NCBI GenBank assembly: GCA_010093485.1
Contig: MU001514.1
Location: 280,779 to 344,778 of the forward strand
Length of the DNA: 64,000 nt
Direction: 5' to 3'
From: Karstenula rhodostoma CBS 690.94
Taxonomy: Eukaryota; Ascomycota; Dothideomycetes; Pleosporales; Didymosphaeriaceae
Part shown: positions 1-11,900 of the stretch, piece after piece
How the letters are laid out: each line of letters begins with the position of its first letter
Position numbering within the stretch: position 1 is the first letter of the stretch
Translations under genes and position numbers: made by a program
Notes under the pieces: generated by a model
What the model was told of the DNA's origin: nothing
Database searches by the model: none
The model's input: the letters and a program-made list of their open reading frames with translations, nothing else

Positions 1-2
1 CA

Positions 3-265
3 ACCTCGATTTCGATCGAGGTGACTGTTCGGCTCGACAACGACGAACGATTTGAAAGACTTGTGCTGTTTGACGGCATTATTTGCTGTTCGGTTCAATT
101 GGCGGTGCCACTAAGACTAAGACTTGACTAAGTGGAGGTGATTGCGAAATATTTGAAGATATTTCTCCGCAAGAATAAGTGCGGGCGTGGTCCCCACCTC
201 CACGTTCAGGGTCCAATGCTGGCCCTTTTGGTTAAGCCACCCAACTAGCCTCTGCAAGGCTAGTT
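3..265. repeat. cluster of perfect hairpins at the left window edge
   Basis: Several perfect inverted repeats lie close together. ACCTCGAT and ATCGAGGT (3-10, 15-22) flank a TTCG tetraloop. GTTCG and CGAAC pair at 27-31 and 44-48. GTGGAGGTG (132-140) pairs with CACCTCCAC (195-203) and encloses a second hairpin, GAAATAT/ATATTTC (146-152, 159-165). AACTAGCC and GGCTAGTT (243-250, 258-265) flank a 7-nt loop. No open frame or known RNA family was recognised. It could be a structured RNA, a transposon end or chance. Confidence 0.4.
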
Positions 266-559
266 CACGCTACCACCTCAACACTTGACGCATACGAGAG
301 CAATGGTCAGAAAGGAATACAGTCGACTCACACCGCCCCAATGATTACATTCTGCAAGGCTGCGCGTTCCTTGCGCATTCAATGTACCTGTTCATATGGT
401 CTAGGATATGTTGCCGTCGTTAACAAGTCTGGGTCAATCGTATCGTTTCGCGAACAGCGCCCTCTGCTGTCGTTGGATGAGCTATGTGCCGCAGCAGCGC
501 CATCAAATGCTTTACACATCACATAAAGCGATCGTTTCCAGGACTATCACGTGTTTGCG

Positions 560-1099
560 CGTGACCGGATTGCAAACCCAACACAGAATGTCCACAGCCC
601 TCTGTTGTTCTTCAGCCAACCCAACGTTCTTCCTGGATGATAATGGCAACGATGTATCGAAGGGTTCCCACAGTTACCTCAGTTTCCTATCAGCTCCCAC
701 CCACCAAGTAGCATCAACTCGCAAACGTGCTCTTATCAAGCAGGCTCGTGCTGTCAACAGCGATCCACCTACAAAGCATTCATACCCCTCGAGCAGGTCT
801 GGTTTCAATGCATATTTGTCCGATGATGATGGTAGTCTCGAGGTTCTGGACCATCGCAGCTTTTCACCAGTCGAGCTGCTACTCCAGGTATGTTGGCAGG
901 TCCGAGTTCCAGTGGCCCGAAGCATCAGCCCACAGCAAAGGCGGATACCACTTTTACCGTTGTCACACTTTCTCATGACAGTCTCGCTAGAGCTTCCGCC
1001 ATGGGCAGCGTAGGCCGCTCTGGGGTGGATCAAGGTCCATTTGGAATGATATCCGGAACAAATGATAGAGCCCAAAGGTCAGGTCTACGCGGCAGATAG
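560..1099 (+). pseudogene. possible decayed or incompletely resolved coding segment
   Basis: Two stretches read like real protein but sit in different frames. About 715-888 reads STRKRALIKQARAV... and ends SDDDGSLEVLDHRSFSPVEL. About 925-1070 reads KADTTFTVVTLSHDSLARAS and continues to GSVGRSGVDQGPFGMISGTN before a stop at 1097-1099. A canonical donor-like GTATGT follows the first stretch at 889. The acceptor that would join the frames leaves an intron of only about 35 nt, while a more normal 48-nt intron leads into the wrong frame. Either one frameshift has broken the gene or the exon structure is more complex. I do not recognise the family. Confidence 0.25.
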
Positions 1100-4000
1100 G
1101 TTCAACTGCAATAAAGACGTCGCGGTTGCCTCAACCTCCTTTTTACTCAACAAACCGTTCCTCCTCGTGATTGCACGAACTTGCACGTCACAGATGTCGT
1201 GGGCGGAAGGGAAGCGCTCTGCAACGACAAAAAGCGCGGAACAGACATGATTTGCAGAAAGTACCATGAAATCTTCCTCCAGTAGCTTACTTCCTGGGAC
1301 GTCTTGTTCAACAATACAATACCCGGATCAATGTACGACTATCAGGGGCGCCGTGGAATGCCACCATGCAACGATTCCATCAGGTTAGTCATCACGAGCT
1401 TGCTATGATGAAACTACAGGATCCAAAGGCACTTGAAAAAGGCGTCATGGATTCACGCCTTAGTCTCTCATCCACGGAGCCCTGACCATAACCAGAGAAT
1501 AGTTACATTATACGGAAAAGGATGTTTTAGTTTCCTCTCAAGGCTATCCTCTATCTTCGGAGATATCCATCTTGCCCGCGGACATGTTCTTTCGTTGTGC
1601 TCCAAGGCGTCGTCCCTTATTAGCGCTACGATCTATGGTTCCTCTTTCACTATCTTATTTCAAAACTACGACACAACTCCTTGCTCGACGTGTTAGCTTG
1701 ACTCATATTCCACAATACCTGGCCAACACCAACAGGATGGAGCTATTACCATCAAGACAATTGTAGCCACGGTACCGAGTCAAAGATTGAAGTATATTCA
1801 GCCTGTGTATTGCCCATCGTGAGTCAACACAGCGTACTTAGACATTGATGATCAGCCTGCGTAATGACCACCCTGGGGTAAACACAGTACACTCAAACTT
1901 TTGTCGTAGCGCTGTCTGTCCCGTCTTCTCGATCCGCAAACAGTCGTCAAACATCTCCGTCGCCCGTGCCAGCGCTCAGAATGCATACGCCAGAGTCAAT
2001 GGACAAGCGTGATCTTTGGCGACGCTGGCGAGGAAAGTGCATATGTGCGCCTTCCCTCACAACAGTAGCGCGCCTCCCGGCAGGAGGCAGGCCAAGTTTA
2101 CACTGCTGACATCCAAGCATGTTGCGGCTTGTCTTTCTTATTTCTTCTCTGACGCCTCGCTGTGTTCGTTCTTTTATATAGCAGTTGAACCGTTCTTCCG
2201 TGTGGGCGCGCACGCTGAACGCCCACATCTATCACTTGCAAGATTGTATATGGTAGTTACAACCATCTTCCCGAGGGCAAGAGGGGTCGAGCGGAGCGAG
2301 ACGGTCAGCCCCCAGGGTAAGTATACCTCTGCACATACTTTGGGTAGACACTGACAGTCCTAGCTTCTCTCTACCAAGGCCTCACGATCACCTAAACAGC
2401 TTAAATACCATTTAGGAATCCTCGGCTTGGTGGTCGCAGAGCTTCTAAAGTCAATAGACTAAGTTTGAGGTTGTTATCGAGTAAGGCGAGGTCTATGCAA
2501 CAGTCTCCGTGTGCAGTCGTCCAGCGCATCATTGAAGAGGTCTGCACAGCTCTCCTGCGCTGTCGTAATATGTGTACCAGATAGAACATGCCCTCTTCGC
2601 CGCTAGGGAGCGTGCTTTTGAGTCTTCTAGGGACTGTTTCCGACAATTCGCACCATGGCATCCGTCGCCACTTCCACAAGGCCTACCTTCGTTTCGGCAT
2701 AATCGTTTCCTTTGACGGCACTTCGTTGCCAACGCTGCCTCAGAGCATCGCTCTTTCAGGGTACACGCATCCTCACCAGGCCAGCTTAGCAACTGGATTG
2801 GTGCATAGCCACTCATGCATGCTCTTGCAAAACACCATCGACGTCGTCTCCACGCACGCCTCTCTCGCCGAGCTGGCGCCACAAGCCAGTACATTTCCTC
2901 TAAAACCAAACCAAATACAATCCTATCTAACTTGCTCTCGCAAAGGCGCGTAGTATTAGCCTTAACCTAGCACACATGCATCCTTTCCAAATCCCGCCAC
3001 CAGCATCTTCCATTGGAATTGCGATGAGGGTATCATACAACGCGAACACAACGTGAAGGGCGCAACGCTGCTGTCGGACGCTAAGAGGCTGTGGCCAATA
3101 TAATATACGGAGTAAAGCAGCCAGGATCACGTCAACTGCACGATGAGTAGGTGCACACAGTGGATACTGTGAATTCACATAGACTGATCGAATCCATGGC
3201 GATTCCATCCACACGGACACGTAAGACGTATAGCGTAACCTCCTGGTACATGTAGACGTCTATATAACGCATCTATATACCACGAGTATGTAAAGCACAA
3301 AACACTCTACCAACGAGGAAAGCTAGAGTTGGTGCAAAAGGTCATTGGAGGGCCTCCATGGGTGCTAGCTCCTTACAGCGCAGTCTTGACAGGGGCATTG
3401 ATGATGTACTAGATTCACCGTTCATTCATTAGAGCATCGCTGGATCAGGGGAGCACACAGCGCTGCGGCAGCAAATACCCCAAGGTAAGCATATATGTGT
3501 GCTGTGGATGCAGGGACCATGGGTGCGGAGAGGTGTCTACTGGTTCGCTGTGCGAGTTGAGTGCAGAACTCATGTCGTGAAAGATGCTGTGGAGTCTGTA
3601 GCAGAAGTGTTTACAGTTTCGAATCCGACGCCGCGTGGGGTTTCAGTGCAGATGCTGGGCTGGCAAGTAAAGCGGTGTGTAGATTGCAAGGGAGTGGGGT
3701 GGGAACTCTCGAGATGCGTGATGGATGTCCGGAGTCGGCTTTGTTTAGATGCTGCTTTGTGGGGTTCAGACGAGTCTGTTTGAATGCGTTGGTGGGCGTG
3801 GGCGTGGATGTGTTGACGGTGGAGACTGACAGAGGACTTGTTAGCTATGTATGGCGCACGTCTTGGAAAGAATGACAGCGTAAAGACATGAGACGACGAT
3901 CTACAAGTAGTAGAGAGACATTCAGTGGTTTTTGCTTATTAGTGGTGGCTCTGGTACCTCAGTTATACACCACGACCACAATGTGTGTGGGCATGCCTAT

Positions 4001-6689
4001 CTAGTGATTAAAACAATCTATCTGCCTCTTTACTTCCGCACTTCACGCGCAGTGACGCCATTCCGTGATGTTTTCTCCACGTCTTTGCCGCGGATGGCTT
4101 CCTCGCTTGTGTTGTCGTTCATACTCTCAGCACGATGGTGGAACAAATACATCCGGTTCATGTGCCCAGAGGCTGTAGGCAGCGACGTTGCACTCGGGAA
4201 TGCACAACGCGTCGAGGGATCGCAGCTTGGTTCATCTACTGATGGATCGCGTGCTGTCTCACAATGGACATTCAGCAGAACAGGCAGTTCCGTAGGTGTG
4301 CCTCGTGCTAAATTATCCCCGACGGCATATTACTGATGCAGCTTGGGTGCTCGATCTTCGTACAGCTGCTTTCTTCCCCAATCGTATGTGTCCCGAGTGA
4401 ATCAAGGGGCTTCGTCATATCTGCAGGCGTAGAGTGTTGATCAGCATACAGCGTAGGCGAGGTTAACCCATAGTAGGGCGGTCTCGGTAAGACGGCATAT
4501 ATTCACGTCGCCGGTAGAGTAACTCTCATGTTTTTTTTAGTGTCTGGGTCACCTGGTGTCCCCGCCATTGCAATTGCTTCCATTGCTGTTGTGTGGTAGT
4601 TCGGTCTCTGTTGAATGGCTCATGGGGCCTTCAAAGATGATCGACATGTGGAGCCCAGCGATGCTACCTGCATTGACTCCGGTGGCGCATCGTATGTCGT
4701 GTTCCGCGAGGATATATCCCGTTCTTACACCAAAAGTACTGCTGGCTGATGCCTTTATTAAGGAGTCTACGAGTGTGGAAAGAGAGGCATCGCGTCATAG
4801 GCCGTAACTACTTGGCGTCAGTGTTTCTGATGTCCAACCGACCTACATGCACCGTTGCTCAGGTTAATATGGACCAGAGAATGATTTCGCGAATTAAAAT
4901 CTGTTGTAGCAATGTATCGTGACCCAAGAGGTCATCTGGGCGACGAACACAGCATTGCTGTACCAAGATATGCCTAGCCGCCGACCGAGAGATCTCCTTT
5001 GACTTAGTTGACCGGAGTGGGATGAGAGCCAACGTAGTTGCTGTTTTGGTTGTTAGTGTCACTCCGGATTCCTCGAGTGCGTTTAGACGCTATAAACACG
5101 AGACTAAGGAGAACCATCCAGGGGAAAGATCAACGTGGATCGTCGATAGCTCGTGGACCAGCACGGTCTTCCATTTCTCCAGCCTTGTGCAAGTCAAGCG
5201 ACGTCGATCTGCAAGTGACTAGACAAGGCGATTACGACGCTCTGCAGGTCTTCATGACGGAGCGGAAGGTAAATCGAGCGGCCGGTGAAGTCTGCTATCG
5301 CTCGTCATCGGTCCACAGTATGCGTGGCAGAGCGTGTCACTGATCGGACCGTGATGGAAACCCACGATAATCAAATGTTCGGTCCAAGTTCGAGTAGTCG
5401 GCCATGAAACTCTTGGCCTCAAGAGGGTTTCTTGAAAGACGCAAACAGTGGGTTTGAGTGGAACCTAACTCGACTTGTTTCGCGGTCCTCGCGCATTACG
5501 AGGCGCCGGCTCAGGAGGCTTCGCTGGTGTGAGCATGATGTCAGTCCTAGCTTCGGTGTCATTTTATCCGGGATGTCCGCTGCTGGAGGATGTCCGTTGT
5601 TGGAGGGTAGGGGTCTGGGGAATATGAGAACGCGGGGTCGGGAATTAGTAGCGTCGGGGTGGTGGCTTGAAGTCTGATACGGAGGAAGCTTGAAGGGTGA
5701 TCATCGGGCAGTAGGGCCAATGAAGGAATAACAATGGCTACAGGGTCAGTGGTTGTGTGGTATGGGGGACACCGGCGTTCAACGGGGTGGTGACTTGGAC
5801 AGCTGAGGGGTCACGAAGGTTGAAACTCTGTCAGACGGTGGGCTCGGCAAAGGGAGCCCCAAGGCGAGTGGAACGTGGTTCCAGAAGCTCAGATGGAACT
5901 CGCGCTCAGCTAAAGCCGGAGTGCGGAATTTGTGGAGTAGACATGCCCCTGGATGAGGCTCATCAGCGCTGTGGGTCAATATTGAGACTGATAGGGCGAT
6001 GGAAGCTGTTTCAAATCGAGGCTTGCAGAGGTCAGTCGAAACCCCAAAGGCTGTGGAGCAATCCCGGATTCATCCGAAGCACGTGTCATCGGATGAGAAG
6101 CATTCTCTGCGAGCTAGGGCATATCTCGGACGATAGCGCGCTGGGTAGCAGCAGCAAATAAAATTTTCCAGCGACTTGGGCTCACCCTAACAGGGAGTTT
6201 GGGGCACCGCGAGACTTGGCCACTGAGTGATGATGGCACGCTTCGCAGGCAGTCGCTACAGCAGAAGCTCCCAGCACAGCATGCCTCGAGGTCACAGGTG
6301 GCACATAGGATTCAGCCTTCATAAGGCGCATCGGAGCGTGCTCCCGCGGCTGCCCAGACCCACTGTTGGAGATCTCTGCTCCAGGGGTCGCCCCGCTGTG
6401 TGGCACGCAGCGACATGGGAGGGGGGCGCGTTGCATGAGGGTGCGGACTTGGCCTCATCTCACCGGAGTGCTCGCTCGAGCTGCAGCATAAATCTGGCTG
6501 GCTGGCAACCGGTGTAAGGGGGCCATGTAGGTGTTTAACCTTTTCCACCGACTCATGTGTGCTTTCCGGGACGGGATGTGAAGTGCGGGCCGAGAGGCAG
6601 CCACAGCGTGGAGGGGCCTCCAGGGTCGACGACGCCGTGATGCAGTTGCTGTCTTCACCCGGCCTCGGGCTGGCATGCGCGCACTGGAA
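1100..6689. other. gene-poor region, no supported gene
   Basis: No open frame here shows a recognisable domain or plausible splicing, and the longer frames (up to about 134 codons) overlap on both strands as in random sequence. It holds two imperfect tandem copies of a roughly 45-bp segment at about 1798-1905. No tRNA B-box, telomeric repeat or transposase motif was seen. Confidence 0.5.
1798..1905. repeat. imperfect tandem duplication with a CCCTGGGGTAA motif
   Basis: Two segments beginning CAGCCTG, about 54 bp apart, share the order TCAGCCTG..GTA.TG.CCA....G.GTAAACACAG. The second holds ACCCTGGGGTAA followed by ACACAGTA (1870-1889). The same 12-mer followed by CACACAGTA recurs at 20498-20518 beside an imperfect hairpin. 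This suggests a degraded dispersed element. Confidence 0.35.
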
Positions 6690-6777
6690 GGTAGAAGGTA
6701 GCAGGCAGAAGGTAGCAGGCAGAAGGTAGCAGGCAGAAGGTAGCAGGCAGAAGGTAGAAGGCAGAAGGTAGAAGCAG
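6690..6777. repeat. 14-bp minisatellite (AGCAGGCAGAAGGT)
   Basis: Four exact units of AGCAGGCAGAAGGT run from 6700 to 6755. A fifth unit with one changed base follows (6756-6769), and partial units flank the array. A T/C-rich tract follows at about 6792-6826. The array lies roughly 0.9-1.0 kb upstream of the creA start codon. Confidence 0.9.
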
Positions 6778-7678
6778 CGACGAGGCGTGGTTGCCTTTTT
6801 TTTTCTTCTTCTTTTCTTCTTTCGTGTCCCGGACCCCCACATTCCCCAGGCTCAGGCTCAGGCACTGCTGGGCTGTGGCAGTGGCAGTGGGAGGGGTGGT
6901 GGGCGAGTGATTGGCTTGGAGGTGTGCTGTGGCTATCGCGGAGGATGCGGGGGCAGCAATGAGAGGCTTCGTATCGCTGAGGGCCCGCCAGTGGCAGCAT
7001 AGCAGAGCGGACTGCGGACTGGACTGTGACTATGAACGCAAAGCAGGCAGGAGCGAGCAGCGGTGCCGAATGATAGAGGAAGGCGCGCCGCGTGCCAGGG
7101 CAGTCGCAGCTGCTGCTCCAGAGTCTAGCTGGGTGCATCTTATCAGGGCAGTTTTGCCTCGCCGATTGTTCACCGTCCGACGCCGTACACCGCTGCGCTC
7201 CAAACAAGACCGACTTTGCTGGTCCCACCTCACAGGAAATTTCTTCAGCGAGTCGCCAGCGCAACGCACCACCGTCCGGTAGCAGCACGGCAGTCGCAAG
7301 CATATCCAGTCCAGCCCAGCCCCCAGCTCCACGCGCACCTGGCACCACGGCCCTCGCCAGCATATCCAGTCTCCTCTCCCGCGACCTGCTGTGCGTCGCC
7401 TGCACCCACCCTCGGCCCTCCAGACGCACGCCATCTGCCCGCCTGCAGCTTTCATCATCGCCCGACCGGGGTCCCGCTCGCTAGGCCGAATTCTCTTCAT
7501 CCGCACCACACCCTAGCAGCACCTCCCCTAGCGTCTGAAAAGCCACAGTCCTCCGAAGGAGACCGAACTGTGGAGAGCGCCAAGACCCCACGTATCTCCC
7601 ACGCGCTCCTGCTGCCGACAAAGTTACTTAAGTTTCCTTCTACCCCAACTTCCGCACCTACGTGCCTCCGCCGATCAC
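6778..7678 (+). promoter_or_regulatory. creA upstream region and probable 5' leader
   Basis: This stretch separates the 14-bp minisatellite from the creA start. It has a polypyrimidine run at about 6792-6826 and two CreA-type SYGGRG sites close together, GCGGAG at 6938-6943 and GCGGGG at 6947-6952. From about 7300 on it is C-rich and A-poor, as long fungal leaders often are. Open frames here overlap creA in other frames and look like composition artefacts. The transcription start cannot be placed. Confidence 0.45.
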
Positions 7679-8980
7679 ATGCAACCCTCCACCCAACAGA
7701 TAGGTTCCTACAACCTGTCCAGTCTCCTCAACCACGACCCGACTCCCCACCAGCAAAACAACTCCCCCCAGACCACTCCCCAGACCACTCCCCAGCCCAC
7801 TGCCGACGCTGCCATGGCGACGGCTACCGTGAGCCTGATGGCGCCGCTCCTGCAGAACGCCCAGCAGGACGACCAAAGACCCTCTGGAGACCTCCCGCGC
7901 CCCTACAAATGCCCTCTCTGTGAGAAGGCCTTCCATCGCCTGGAGCACCAGACGCGCCACATCCGAACCCACACTGGCGAGAAGCCCCACGCTTGTACCT
8001 TTCCCGGATGCTCAAAGCGCTTCAGCCGCTCCGACGAACTCACCAGGCACTCGCGCATCCACAACAACCCAAACTCTCGCAGAGGCAACAAGCAACATGC
8101 CGCTGCCGCCGCCGCCGTAGCTGCCGGCATGATCGAGCCTAGCACCATGGCTCACATGATGCCGCCGCCATCCAACAAGGTCATCTCGCGCTCCGCACCC
8201 AGTTCCAACATTGGTTCTCCCAACGTGTCCCCTCCGCATTCCTTCTCCACCTACTCGCCCAATGTATCTTCGGATCTTGCCTCGTATCGCAACGGCGGCA
8301 ACAGCAGCAACAGCAGCAGCCCCAACGCACTGGCACGCAACATCGACCTCCTCGCTGACGCTGCTTCGAGGCTGGAGCAAAGACACGGACACCATTACTC
8401 ATACGCAAGTCGCCACGTCACCAGTCATGGCTACCATCCCTACCAGAACAACCACCGGCTCCCGGGACTTGCGCAGTATGCATACTCTCAGCCCATGTCG
8501 AGGTCGCATTCACATGAAGATGACGACCCTTATGCGCACCGAATGACAAAGAAATCGCGGCCCGGTTCTCCTCTCTCCACCGCCCCTCCCTCACCCACAT
8601 TTTCGCACGACTCGTGCTCGCCAACACCGGATCATACCCCGCTTGCAACGCCCGCTCATTCCCCGCGGTTACGGCCGCACGGTTTCAGCGATGTGCAGCT
8701 CCCGCATCTCCGCCATTTGAGCCTCCACCACGTGCCAGCACTCGCGCCGATGGAACCTTCAACCAACACCGAGGCACCATATGTTCCCGCTCAGAACTCG
8801 GGCGGTCTTCGCATAGGCGACATCATATCAAAACCGGAAGGTGCCCAACGAAAGTTGCCTATACCGCAAATTCCGAAAGTAGCCGTTCAGGATCTTCTCA
8901 ACGCCCCAAGCGGACTTTCCTCCGGCAGCTCGTCTGCGACAGCGTCCGTAGCCGGCAATGACCTCTCGGAGCGCTTCTAG
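7679..8980 (+). CDS. creA: carbon catabolite repressor, C2H2 zinc-finger protein CreA/Mig1 type
   Basis: A single exon encodes 433 residues, close to the usual CreA length of about 400-430. Two C2H2 fingers are exact in spacing: C78, C81, H94, H98 and C106, C111, H124, H128. They hold the CreA helix residues [14 protein letters not shown] and [14 protein letters not shown], which read GC-rich SYGGRG sites. An Ala-rich stretch (about 141-150) and a Ser/Pro/His-rich middle follow. Near the C-terminus is the conserved block [17 protein letters not shown], then a Ser-rich tail. In related fungi CreA represses genes for alternative carbon sources when glucose is present and acts in the nucleus. 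The ATG chosen is the first in frame and gives a family-like N-terminus (SSLLNHD). Identity is very secure. Confidence 0.96.
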   Translation: MQPSTQQIGSYNLSSLLNHDPTPHQQNNSPQTTPQTTPQPTADAAMATATVSLMAPLLQNAQQDDQRPSGDLPRPYKCPLCEKAFHRLEHQTRHIRTHTGEKPHACTFPGCSKRFSRSDELTRHSRIHNNPNSRRGNKQHAAAAAAVAAGMIEPSTMAHMMPPPSNKVISRSAPSSNIGSPNVSPPHSFSTYSPNVSSDLASYRNGGNSSNSSSPNALARNIDLLADAASRLEQRHGHHYSYASRHVTSHGYHPYQNNHRLPGLAQYAYSQPMSRSHSHEDDDPYAHRMTKKSRPGSPLSTAPPSPTFSHDSCSPTPDHTPLATPAHSPRLRPHGFSDVQLPHLRHLSLHHVPALAPMEPSTNTEAPYVPAQNSGGLRIGDIISKPEGAQRKLPIPQIPKVAVQDLLNAPSGLSSGSSSATASVAGNDLSERF

Positions 8981-11900
8981 TACGCCTCGCGGCACTGCAC
9001 TGCACGGAGTTTTGGCAGCATTGTTTGGGTTTTCTTCTTGAGCCAGCGAGCGTTTTATATGTTGGGGATAGAAAGGTGTCGGATTACGGTGCCGTAACGC
9101 CTACAGGCTAACGAGCTGATGATTTCTGGTTGCAAATTCTCCCATAGACTTTCTTATCGTCGGACCCGATCATACCCGCGGACCTATCTACCGCAGTTCT
9201 GTATCACCACCGCTTCTTCTTGTGTTGCTATTTCTCTTCAACTACCTGGGTAGCTGCTTATTGGCAGCGTGCACATACTAGCTCAGCGCGTAATCAAGAA
9301 CTCTCCGCCTAAATTTTCACCCTTACTTGGTCATTACGAAATGGAAAACAGTGACGTGCTTTGGATGCCAAGTGAGGTGAGGTAACAACAGGGTCGCACG
9401 CAAGGACTACCGAGCGAGCGGGTGAAATGCGGGACTCGCAGCGAAACTTCTTCCGCTTCTAGCTCGCGGACTCCCCCGTCGGTCGAGCACAAAACACGAC
9501 TCCGCACTGTTCATTGTTCCCCAACCCGAGATGCAGCAAGGGAGGGGGCGGTGAAGGGCCACCCAGGGTACACAGCATTCCAGCCCTTTGCGCAACCACA
9601 CTTGTCTCTCAGCCGGTCAGGCGTCGATCACCCTACCTAGCCGCTCTCTCCGCAATCGCAGGCCCCGGTTTTTTCACGGCACTGGTGCAGGTACAAGTGT
9701 CATCATCAGTCAGGCCCGAAGCAGACAGGTATCGCGGTCCCCGCGGGTGCCCTCAAATGACCTGCCGAGTTCGGCACCGCACACCCCCTGACTGATTGTG
9801 CACCACGTCGTCGACCTGAGGCTCGGCACTGGTCGGGAGGTGGTGGAGGCTGTGGGTCCTTTTCTGGTGCGGCGCAGGCCAAAACGCGACGCCCGCAACC
9901 TACAGTGTAAAAGGGGGCGTCTGGGAAAAGTGAATGCACCCCAGACCCGACGCTCCACATTCATGCGTGGCCATGATGGCCCCTGCGGCTCTGTTTCGCA
10001 GGCTTCGCACGCCGTGCACCGCTCGCTGTACCCCGAGATAAGAGACGGCAAGTTTTCAACAGCCACAGCGCTATCGCAGCCAACGCGCGGTGCGGGACCG
10101 GTACAGGATGCGGAAAAACCAAGATACGAAAGAGTCATGGCTGACGTTCCCCACGAAAACGCTGTCCGGATCCCACATGCTATTCTTATCGAGGCGGTAC
10201 GTCGGACTCGTCAGCAGTGTTGCGCTGACTGTCATGGGCAGCCAATGTCAGCACGCAACGCCCATGTAACATGTCATATCTCATCTCATCCCATCCCATC
10301 CCATCACACAACCACGGGCGTCTCGTGTGCTGGGGCTGCTTCAGCACGCAACCAGCCAGCTCGGGTCACGATAGTGGCCACTGGGGCGTTGTGAGGGCGG
10401 GACGCTAGCAAAAGCACAAGCGCCTATCGATGGCGACATGTCTCATTTCCCGTTCGCGACACTTTTTCCGCCGCCTCCTCCTCGTCGAGGCGACGACTCA
10501 CAAGATAGCAAACGATATCTCGATGCTCCAGGCTACGCTCCACACCTTATCGCAAGCGCAACAACGCCGACATGTTTCTAGCCTGGCGCAGCCAGTTCTA
10601 GCGGCTTGACGCGGTTCTAGCCTGACAGAACAAGGCGCCATGTGCGAGTGTGGGGTCTCCACAGTGGCCAGAGAAATCAAGCGTACCCCATCACCAACTC
10701 GTTTCCCGATAGCCGCGCACCATTCATCGTATCGCCATCAGCCATCTAATAGGAATATGTCATGCCCGAGATGAAACCGGCGCTTGTCGTTGCCCGCTGA
10801 AGGGAGAAGGAAGGCAAATGATTAGGTACCATCTGCTGCCGGCGGACGACTCAGCTGCTCATCGTCATGCCTCTCCGAGTCCCAGAGCCCTCTCCGTCAC
10901 ATGCTGTCAACGCCAACGCCAACGCCAATAGGCCAACTTCAGCGGTGCGCATTACGCAACAAGCATCAAACAAACCGTCGCCAGCTGTGCGGGAAGCCGA
11001 CTGGAGCTCCAGGGCCGCGTCTCCGTCCGCGCCATCTCTTGCCAACAAACTCAACGGCAATCCCACCGAACATCTTGGACTGTCTTGTTCCCCGCCCGCG
11101 CTGCCATCACGCAGAGCTAGGCTTCTTCCAAGGTTTCGAGATTCATTTACATGCATATGCACACAGCACCTACGCTCCATCGCCTCAGAGTGCAGCATCG
11201 TGTCCTACTGGTCCATAAATACCAAACGTTGCCATACCAGGTCTCTGGTACTCGCTTCGTTGCGTGCGTCGATCTGTCGCTTGCGCAGCGGATAATATCG
11301 ACTTCATCTAGAAGGTGCTTTGCTCCTTCGACTACATGTACGCAGGGCAGGCACGCTGCAGCCCTTCATCTATGTACATTGGGCGCGAGGCACGCTAAGT
11401 CCCACGACCTGCATGCCGCGCATTCTTTACCGGTGCATCTGCTGCCATTGCATGTGCGCCTGAGAGGTTGTGATCGCACCATCGATCCGATACATTTGAA
11501 CGCGCCTGAACGTCATTGTCGAGGATAGTGTCCATTTTCCCTGCTTGACCGCTTGTTCTCTTGTCAGCATAACGTCACTCTGGAGTCCTTGGTGTCCGTT
11601 TCCCCGTGGGAGTACCCCAATGCCTCGGCCGACTGAAAAGTGCACCAACGTCCTCAGTCGGCTATCCAGCATTCACGGACGTGGCTTGACCTGGCGGGTG
11701 TGTTTCCTCTTTCATCATCATGGTTAGGCATGGAACGGCCCAAAACAACACCAGCGCTAAGATGGGTACGACTTCGCGAGTACGCCTCTCTGCTCAGATA
11801 CATACAGCTCTGCGCGCGGCAACAAAAAGTGGGAATATAGCCGCGGTTGTTCATGAGTAGCAGCTGCCGACTAATGGTCACTCACCTGAGTAGATGTGAC

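Noticed and set aside
6455..7429. 324-codon frame on the minus strand across the minisatellite
   Set aside because: It is kept open by the stop-free 14-bp repeat and GC-rich DNA, has no domain and overlaps several frames on both strands.
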